Shown here: positions 12,121-17,246 of the stretch, one piece after another | Position numbering within the stretch: position 1 is the stretch's first letter | How the letters are laid out: each line of letters starts with the position of its first letter | Source of the DNA: Actinomycetes bacterium | GTDB lineage: Bacteria; Actinomycetota; Actinomycetes; Propionibacteriales; Propionibacteriaceae | NCBI GenBank assembly: GCA_029778515.1 | Contig: JAKOQD010000340.1 | Coordinates: 1 to 17,246, forward strand | DNA: 17,246 nt | Reading direction: 5' to 3' | Made by a program: the position numbers and the translations under genes | The notes under the pieces: generated by a model | What the model saw: only the letters and a program-made list of their open reading frames with translations | What the model was told of the DNA's origin: nothing | Databases searched by the model: none

Positions 12121-13962
12121 TTAGCCGAGGATCTCGTAGCGCTGCAGCAGCTTGCGGGCGGCCTTGGTGCTGGACGCCTGCAGCGCGAGCAGTTCGGCGT
12201 AGATGCCGCCGGTACGGGCGAGTTCGGCAGGCGTACCGATCTCGTCGATCTGGCCTTCGCGCAGCGTGATGATCCGGTCGACCGAGCTGATCGTGCTCAA
12301 CCGGTGCGCGATGATCAGCGTGGTGCGATCGGTCATCAGCTCTTCGAGTCCGTCCTGCACCAGGCGCTCGGCTTTGGAATCCAGCGAGGACGTGGCTTCG
12401 TCCAGCACCAGGATCGGTGCGTCCTTCAGCATCGCCCTGGCCACCGCGATCCGCTGCTTCTGGCCACCGGACAGCTTCACCCCGCGCTCGCCGATCTCGG
12501 CGTCGTAGCCGCCGGGCAGCGCGCTGATGAACACATGGGCGTGCGCCCGCTTGGCCGCGGTGACGATCTCGTCCTCGGTCGCGGACGGGCGGCCGTAGGC
12601 GAGGTTCTCCCGGATCGTGCCGGAGAACAGCGATGGATCCTGGAACACCACTCCGACCTGCGACCGCAACTCGGCCAGCGGAATGGCCGCCACCTCGCGT
12701 CCGTTGACCAGCAGCGACCCGCTGGTCAGGGGGTACAGCCCCAACAGCAGGGACGCGATCGTCGTCTTGCCCACTCCGCTCTCGCCGACGAACGCCACCC
12801 GCTCGCCGCGGAACACCCCAAAGCTCACGCCGGCGAGCACCTGGGCTGCCTCGGTGTAGCCGAAGTGGGCGTCGCGGAACTCGACCACGGGGGTCGCCGT
12901 CGGGATCCCGGCCTCCGCCGGGATGACACCTGAGGCGGGGCGAACTCTTGTTGCCGGGATGACAGTGGGCTCAAGTTCGATGGACGCGGTCTCGGTGGGC
13001 TCGTCCATCACCTTGAAGTAGTCGCGACTACCGGTGATGGCACGCTGGGAGGCGTCCACCAGGTAGCTCATCGACTGCACCGGCTGGCGCGCCAGGCTGA
13101 CCAGTTGGATCAGCAGCACCATCACGCCGAGCGTGAACGAACCCGAGATCGTGGCCACGAAGATGATGGCGTAGATGCCGAAGAAGATGACGTTCAGGGC
13201 GCCGCGACGGGCCACGTCCATGCGGTGCCAGTAGGTCGACTGCTCCCTGGTGAGCGCGACGGTCGAGTCGTAGCGTCCGCTGAATTGCGACAGTTCGCGG
13301 GCCTCCGCGCCGAAGCTCTTCACCACCTTGATCTGGCCGACGACCTCGGCGAAGCGTCCCCCGGCGATGTCGAACTCGGCGTTCTTCGCGGTCTCCAGCC
13401 GCTGCCAGCGCCGGGAGGTGAGCATGGTCAGCCAGGTGAACACCGGGTAGACCGCGATCATCAGCAGCGCCAGCCACCACGAGTACCAGGCGATGATCAC
13501 CAGTGAGGCGGCCACGGTTAGCAGCATCGGCAGGAAGTTGTTCGCGAACATGTTCAGGAAGCCGGTGGTCTCGGTGATCGAGCGCTGCAGCCGCGAAATG
13601 ATCGTCCCGGTGAGCTCGGAGTCGAAGTACCGCTGCGGCAGCCGCAACAGCTTCTCGAAGTAGTTCCGGGACAGGATCGAGCGCAGCCGGATCGCCATCA
13701 CATCACCGAGATAGCCGCCGAAGTTGGTGATCAGCGTGTTCGCCAGATCAGTCAGCAGCAGGAGGAACGCCAGCCAGAGCACCGCCGGCACCCCGCCTCC
13801 GCCGGCTCCAGTGGTCGCGGCCACGACCTCGTCCGTCGCGGCCTTGACGATGAACGGCACGGCCAGGCCGGTCGCAGCGGTGAGCAGCCCGGCCAGCACG
13901 ATCGCGGCGTACGCAGGCAGCAACTCCCGGGCAACGCCCAGGATCCGCACCATCGACCTCAT
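12121..13962 (-). CDS. ABC exporter, fused membrane and ATPase domains, with a repeat-derived linker
   Basis: This 613-aa half-transporter should work as a homodimer or with a partner. The N-terminal six-helix domain (about 1-320) includes the first helix pair from AAIVLAGLLTAATGLAVPFI and coupling segments such as RLPQRYFDSELTGTIISRL. The ATPase domain (about 355-600) is complete: Walker A GESGVGKTT with Lys399, Q-loop VFQDPSLFSGTIRENLAYG, signature LSGGQ at 497-501, Walker B LVLDEATSS with Asp521-Glu522, and H-loop His553. The linker between the domains (334-354) reads VIPATRVRPASGVIPAEAGI and is encoded by a dispersed DNA repeat. The ATG start has GAGG 6 nt upstream. It lies 40 bp downstream of the DUF3048 lipoprotein gene and is probably co-transcribed with it. 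Substrate unknown; lipid, glycolipid or peptide export is typical of this type. Confidence 0.93.
   Translation of the reverse strand: MRSMVRILGVARELLPAYAAIVLAGLLTAATGLAVPFIVKAATDEVVAATTGAGGGGVPAVLWLAFLLLLTDLANTLITNFGGYLGDVMAIRLRSILSRNYFEKLLRLPQRYFDSELTGTIISRLQRSITETTGFLNMFANNFLPMLLTVAASLVIIAWYSWWLALLMIAVYPVFTWLTMLTSRRWQRLETAKNAEFDIAGGRFAEVVGQIKVVKSFGAEARELSQFSGRYDSTVALTREQSTYWHRMDVARRGALNVIFFGIYAIIFVATISGSFTLGVMVLLIQLVSLARQPVQSMSYLVDASQRAITGSRDYFKVMDEPTETASIELEPTVIPATRVRPASGVIPAEAGIPTATPVVEFRDAHFGYTEAAQVLAGVSFGVFRGERVAFVGESGVGKTTIASLLLGLYPLTSGSLLVNGREVAAIPLAELRSQVGVVFQDPSLFSGTIRENLAYGRPSATEDEIVTAAKRAHAHVFISALPGGYDAEIGERGVKLSGGQKQRIAVARAMLKDAPILVLDEATSSLDSKAERLVQDGLEELMTDRTTLIIAHRLSTISSVDRIITLREGQIDEIGTPAELARTGGIYAELLALQASSTKAARKLLQRYEILG
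12905..12964 (-). repeat. Dispersed palindromic repeat inserted in frame in the ABC exporter gene
   Basis: ATCCCGGC (12905-12912) and GCCGGGAT (12917-12924) form a perfect 8-bp hairpin with loop CTCC. The 12-mer GCCGGGATGACA occurs at 12917-12928 and again 36 bp on at 12953-12964. The 36-bp step keeps the frame, so both copies are read as V-I-P-A. GTCATCCCGGC..GCCGGGAT is a hairpin repeat type found between genes in many bacteria (recalled, not searched). The insert lies in a domain linker, where extra residues are tolerated. Confidence 0.65.
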
Positions 13963-14002
13963 CCCAGCCTCACTTCGTCCAGTCGGAGTGGCCGGTTCGG
14001 CC

Positions 14003-15175
14003 TCACTCCTTGATCGTGACCTTTGCGCCCTTGTTCGGCAACTCGATGTAGGTCTGGCCCGGCGCCATCTTCAGCGGAGTGCCGTCCTCAAGGGTGAACT
14101 GGAACACCTCGCTGACTTCGCCCTTCGTCCAGGTGCCGGTGACGAACTTGCCGCCGTGCGCGTAGTAGAAGGTGCCCTTGGTGTTGATGATCTGGTGGAT
14201 CGGCTCCATGTGGTACGGCCCGGACGTCTTGATCTTGCCGCTGGAGTAGATCTTCCCGAAGACCTGCTTGGCGCAGATCACCAGCACGTTGTCACAGGAG
14301 ACCTGCGTCCCGTCCGCCAGCACGTGCTTTCCCCACGGCATGCTGCGCAGGTAGCGCTTCTTCTTCTTGCTGTAGCTGTAGCTCATGTTGTAGGTGTCGC
14401 CCTTCTTCCAGGGGACGCTCACGAAGCTGGCCGGCTGGCCGGCGACCTCAGTGCTGACCTCTTCGTCCGTCGCCGCCCACGGCAGGTAGTGCTGCTGCGG
14501 ACCTTCGCTGAACTTCTTGCTCTGCTTGGCCAGGGTGGCCGGGTGGCAGGCCACCGCGCGGTCGTAGTAGGTCTGGCCGTTGAGGGTGCGGACACGGCTG
14601 CTCAGGATCGAGTAGGAACCGGTGCCCTTGGTGGTCATGTACTGCTTGCCGGTGACCAGGTAGTCCTCGAACTCGGCGGCATAGCGCAGCACCCACGGGT
14701 ACGCGCCGGTGCTGCCGATGATGCCGGTCATGGGCGAGAGCATCGGGATGTCCACCGGACGGATCGAGCGCACCGGGTTCACCGTCTCGGCGTACTTGGA
14801 GTGGTAGACCGGCACCAGCCGGGTGCCGGACTGGCCGACCGCTGCCGGGTAGCCGTCGAGCTGGACGTAGACGATGTCGGCCTTGTCGAGGCCGATCTGC
14901 GGGTGCTCACCCTTGTTGTCCGGGACCTTCACGGCCACGACCACCCGCTTGGCGTCCTCGGGGTCGTCCAGCACCTCGCCGGTCAGCGGCCAGCGGGGCG
15001 TGGTGTCCTCGGTGGGCGTCGGGCTCGGTGTTGCGGACGTGGCCTCGGGCGCGCCGGGGTTGGGCGCTGGGGCCGAGGTGGACCCGGTCGGAGGTTGGGT
15101 CGAACACCCCACCACGGCTGCTCCTGCGACGCCGATCGCGCCGATCATGGCCGTGCGACGGCTCACCGATCCCAT
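14003..15175 (-). CDS. DUF3048 lipoprotein (YerB-like) with Tat-type signal
   Basis: This 390-aa protein is predicted to be a lipid-anchored surface protein. The signal MGSVSRRTAMIGAIGVAGAA combines a twin-arginine motif (SRRTAM, Arg6-Arg7) with a lipobox VVGC, so Cys24 would be lipidated. A Ser/Pro/Thr-rich linker follows (about 25-65). Then comes the two-part DUF3048 domain: RWPLTGE, VAVKVPDNKGEHPQIGLDKADIVYVQL, VYHSKYAETVNPVRSIRPVDI in the first half, and FGKIYSSGKIKTSG, WTKGEVSEVFQF and APGQTYIEL in the second. YerB of Bacillus is the named relative; its role in the envelope is not established. The ATG has GGAGGA 4-5 nt upstream. The ABC exporter starts 40 bp downstream, so the two likely form an operon. 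Confidence 0.88.
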   Translation of the reverse strand: MGSVSRRTAMIGAIGVAGAAVVGCSTQPPTGSTSAPAPNPGAPEATSATPSPTPTEDTTPRWPLTGEVLDDPEDAKRVVVAVKVPDNKGEHPQIGLDKADIVYVQLDGYPAAVGQSGTRLVPVYHSKYAETVNPVRSIRPVDIPMLSPMTGIIGSTGAYPWVLRYAAEFEDYLVTGKQYMTTKGTGSYSILSSRVRTLNGQTYYDRAVACHPATLAKQSKKFSEGPQQHYLPWAATDEEVSTEVAGQPASFVSVPWKKGDTYNMSYSYSKKKKRYLRSMPWGKHVLADGTQVSCDNVLVICAKQVFGKIYSSGKIKTSGPYHMEPIHQIINTKGTFYYAHGGKFVTGTWTKGEVSEVFQFTLEDGTPLKMAPGQTYIELPNKGAKVTIKE

Positions 15176-15465
15176 GCTTCCTCCGACTGCTGTTGTGCGG
15201 GCCTGCTGCCACGCTCACCGCGTCCATGGTAAGGGGCGCGTGCCCGCAAGCCCGCACGCTTCGCGTCCGCTGGGTCGGTTCACAGCTGATTCGAAGGCTT
15301 GGCTGCGTGCCCCCCGCCACTGCTCCCGAGGAGACGCGACCCGACTTGGCTGGGTTATCAAGCCGGACCCCAGCCCGATAAGCCCACCGACTCGGGTTTG
15401 CTGAGGCGCGGGCAGCAGCATCGCCGCCATCACCTCCCGAAATCCGGTTCGTCCCCTCCGCAGGC
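15176..15465. other. 290-bp spacer between the PIG-L and DUF3048 genes
   Basis: No gene is visible. It should hold the promoter of the DUF3048 gene; TACCAT on the - strand at 15231-15226 is a possible -10 box, without a clear -35. The part nearer the PIG-L stop contains an imperfect inverted repeat (15339-15397). Confidence 0.45.
15339..15397. repeat. Imperfect inverted repeat downstream of the PIG-L gene
   Basis: ACCCGA (15339-15344) pairs with TCGGGT (15392-15397), and inside it TGGGTTATC (15351-15359) pairs with GATAAGCCCA (15377-15386) with one bulge. It lies about 70 bp after the PIG-L stop on the - strand and could end that transcript. Confidence 0.4.
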
Positions 15466-16197
15466 TCAACTTCGCGGACGCAGCCAGACTGAAGTCATGA
15501 TCGGCTGGCGCTGGCCACCGACGTGCACCAACTCCTCACCGGCAACGGTCAGCTGGCTGGCATGGTGCGCCAGGGCTCGCTTCACCGCAGGTAGCCGCTC
15601 GGGGTTGGCGAACTCGACCGCGGCCGCGTCCGGCAGCAGTGGCTCCGAGACGATTTCGAACAGCGGCACCCCACTGCGCTCGGCCGCCCGCACGGCGATC
15701 TCGTGGCAGGACACGTGGTCGGGGTGTCCGTAGCCGCCGTGCGCGTCGTAGCTGACCAGCGCGGTCGCCCCGACGTGCTCGAGGTAGGCCACCAGATCGG
15801 CCGCGGCGGCGTCCGGGTCGGCAGCGGTGAGGCTGTCCGGGCCGGCGGTGGCGGACGGACCGGCCACCGTCGGCGTGACCCAGCGCATGCCCGAATCGGT
15901 GTATCGCCTTGCCAGCGCGCCAATCGCCAAGGCGGGTGGGGCGCCAAGGAAGGCGTGCCGGGTCACCCCGAGCGCGGCCAGGGCAGACGCGAGCTCAGCC
16001 TCCCGGTGCGCGACCAACGCTGGCCCGCTGCCGGTGAACGTCCCTGGCACGATCTCACCCTGCTCGCCGCGAGTCGCGGTGACCACCGCCACCTCGCGTC
16101 CGGATGCGGCCAGCGCGGCCAGCAGGGCACCGGTGACCAGCGTCTCGTCGTCCGGGTGCGCGTGCAGGAAGACCACACGGGTGAAGTCGGGGGTCAT
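15466..16197 (-). CDS. PIG-L family (MshB/BshB-like) Zn-dependent N-deacetylase
   Basis: This 243-aa protein of the PIG-L/LmbE fold begins MTPDFTRVVFLHAHPDDETL. A-H-P-D-D-E gives Zn ligands His14 and Asp17 and general base Asp16; the third ligand is His161 in YGHPDHV. VVTATRGEQGEI and SYDAHGGYGHPDH closely follow mycothiol deacetylase MshB, but the chain is shorter than the roughly 300 aa of MshB. Expected reaction: removal of acetyl from a GlcNAc-containing glycoside in the cytoplasm. The ATG start at 16197 shares ATGA with the stop of the upstream glycosyltransferase, which fixes the start and suggests translational coupling; upstream GTG starts would lie inside that gene. Pairing with a GT4 enzyme recalls MshA/MshB and BshA/BshB chemistry, but it may be a paralogous pathway. 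Confidence 0.88.
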   Translation of the reverse strand: MTPDFTRVVFLHAHPDDETLVTGALLAALAASGREVAVVTATRGEQGEIVPGTFTGSGPALVAHREAELASALAALGVTRHAFLGAPPALAIGALARRYTDSGMRWVTPTVAGPSATAGPDSLTAADPDAAAADLVAYLEHVGATALVSYDAHGGYGHPDHVSCHEIAVRAAERSGVPLFEIVSEPLLPDAAAVEFANPERLPAVKRALAHHASQLTVAGEELVHVGGQRQPIMTSVWLRPRS

Positions 16198-17246
16198 CGC
16201 TGCAGCAGGTCCTCGTACACGGCGACCAGCCGCTGCGCCGCCCAGCGCCATTCGAACCGGCGCGCATGGACGCGGGCCACCACGCCCATCTGCTCGGCCA
16301 GGCCCGGCTGGGTGAGCAGCTTGGTCAGCGCCTTGCCCCAGTCCTCGGGAAGCCTGGAGTCCATCAGCTGACCGGTCTCGCCGTGCGCCACCGCCTCGCG
16401 CAGTCCACCCGCCGCGGCCGCGATCACCGGCGTCCCGCTGGCCTCGGCTTCGAGCGCGACCAGGCCGAACGTCTCCGAATGTGACGGCACCAGCACCACC
16501 CGCGCCGAGCGCATCAGCCGGGCCAACTCCGGACGCGGCTGCGGCCCGACGAAGGTGACGTCATCGGCCAGCCCGAGATCGGTCACCAGCCGCCGCAACT
16601 CATTCTCGTAACTGGCGAAGTCAGCGGACGTGTCACCCGCGATCACCAGGTGCGGCCGGATCGCCGGATCGAGATGCGCCAGCGCGCCGATCGCCAGATC
16701 CGGGCCTTTCAGCGGCTGCAGCCGAGCGGCGAAGAGCACATAGCCGAGCGGCCACGGGCCCGCATCCGGCCACGTCCATAACGCCTCCCCCGGGGCCAGC
16801 GGACGAAACAGCTCCTGGTCGACCCCCGGCGAGATGATCGTGACCTTGTCCGCGTCCGCGCCACACCGGAAGATCACCGTGTCGGCCTCGGCGGCGCTGA
16901 TCGCAACCACGGCCTGGGACTCCCGGGCCACCATCGCCTCGCCGGCCACCCGGGCGGACGATTCCGGCGGCTCGCCGGACGAGAGTGGTGAGCCGGGCAG
17001 CGCCGCGACCGAGTGGTAGCTCTGCACATGTGGAACGCCCCAGGCGCGGGCCACCGGCAGCGCTGCGACACCGGACATCCAATGCTGGGAGTGCACCAGG
17101 TCGGCCGGTTCGAGTTTCGCCAGCCCGTCCGAGAATTCAGCGATGTGGGCGTCGATTTCGCTCTTGGGCAGCGGCGTGGGCGGGCCGGCGTCCAGATGGC
17201 GCAGGACCACGCCAGGGGCGAGCTGGACAACGTCCGGCTCGTCGGG
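16194..17246 (-). CDS. GT4 glycosyltransferase, MshA-like (5' end outside window)
   Basis: This is a retaining GT-B glycosyltransferase of family GT4; about 350 residues are visible, and the frame is still open at the right edge (QLAPGVVLRHLDAGP near the edge). It resembles MshA, the enzyme that joins GlcNAc to inositol-3-phosphate. Shared segments are APGVxxRHxxAGP, ADLVHSQHWMSG, WGVPHVQSYHS, KVTIISPGVDQELFRPL, LFAARLQPLKGPDLAIGAL and the C-terminal donor site HSETFGLVALEAEASGTPVIAA. The R..PLKG motif (Arg and Lys bind the nucleotide phosphates) and the E-x7-E signature are intact. Acceptor identity cannot be set: other GT4 enzymes share these parts. The gene overlaps the deacetylase gene by ATGA, and together they would form a two-step sugar transfer and deacetylation unit. 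Confidence 0.87.
   Translation of the reverse strand, partial: PDEPDVVQLAPGVVLRHLDAGPPTPLPKSEIDAHIAEFSDGLAKLEPADLVHSQHWMSGVAALPVARAWGVPHVQSYHSVAALPGSPLSSGEPPESSARVAGEAMVARESQAVVAISAAEADTVIFRCGADADKVTIISPGVDQELFRPLAPGEALWTWPDAGPWPLGYVLFAARLQPLKGPDLAIGALAHLDPAIRPHLVIAGDTSADFASYENELRRLVTDLGLADDVTFVGPQPRPELARLMRSARVVLVPSHSETFGLVALEAEASGTPVIAAAAGGLREAVAHGETGQLMDSRLPEDWGKALTKLLTQPGLAEQMGVVARVHARRFEWRWAAQRLVAVYEDLLQR

Noticed and set aside
11902..12933. A 343-codon open frame on the + strand
   Set aside because: It is the antisense shadow of the glycosyltransferase start and the ABC ATPase domain, crossing two gene borders.
13724..15232. A 502-codon open frame on the + strand
   Set aside because: It is antisense to the DUF3048 lipoprotein and ABC exporter genes, which have clear domains. 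The translated product is Arg/Val/Gly/His-rich without any motif, as expected of GC-rich shadow frames.
1..17246. CRISPR arrays, prophage genes, toxin-antitoxin pairs and defence genes
   Set aside because: No regularly spaced repeats and no integrase, transposase, phage structural, nuclease or toxin-like proteins were seen on either strand.

Overview
The window is GC-rich (roughly two-thirds G+C) and looks like chromosomal DNA from an actinobacterium, possibly of the Propionibacteriales, although the genus cannot be fixed from sequence alone. The main reasons are a group II truncated haemoglobin that follows the mycobacterial GlbO pattern, a lipoprotein amidase that follows the mycobacterial Rv3717 (Ami1) pattern, MshA/MshB-like proteins, frequent GTG/TTG starts, and several genes with leaderless-style promoters (a TANNNT-type -10 box, 6 nt, then the start codon). 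I see no tRNA, rRNA, CRISPR array, prophage or intact insertion sequence.

Left part (1-3686, mostly + strand): the 3' end of a GH13 alpha-glucosidase-type enzyme; a 59-aa DUF1508/YegP-like protein; on the - strand the 3' remnant of a small actinobacterial membrane protein gene; a flavodoxin-like protein; and a secreted alpha/beta hydrolase of the tripeptidyl-aminopeptidase (S33/TAP) type.

Middle (3760-9723): a GNAT acetyltransferase (-) and a NUDIX hydrolase (+) diverge from a structured 386-bp spacer. A 784-aa tetratricopeptide-like protein with two C-terminal membrane segments (-) lies downstream of a small COG2388-type acetyltransferase (-). A lipoprotein N-acetylmuramoyl-L-alanine amidase (+) and the truncated haemoglobin (+) follow. 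The three convergent gene ends (3687-3759, 5121-5296, 9724-9784) each carry a short hairpin, and their loops are related. The second also holds a long AT-richer palindrome.

Right part (9785-17246, all - strand, so read from right to left): a GT4 glycosyltransferase (open at the window edge) overlaps a PIG-L/MshB-type deacetylase by ATGA. After a structured spacer come a Tat-type DUF3048 lipoprotein, an ABC exporter with a dispersed DNA repeat inserted in frame in its interdomain linker, a GT28/MGDG-synthase-like glycosyltransferase, and a two-membrane-region protein with a Ser/Pro/Thr-rich tail. Together these suggest envelope glycoconjugate work: sugar transfer and deacetylation, then export and lipid glycosylation. 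That link is inferred from gene order only.

The most unusual signals are non-coding: the 7-mer GCGTCCG occurs about 42 times (both strands, hand count) where about 8 are expected from base composition; there are several inverted-repeat elements in spacers; and repeat DNA has been absorbed into the ABC transporter reading frame. I did not find a clear new defence or biosynthetic system; the GT4/PIG-L pair is the best candidate for a pathway worth defining.
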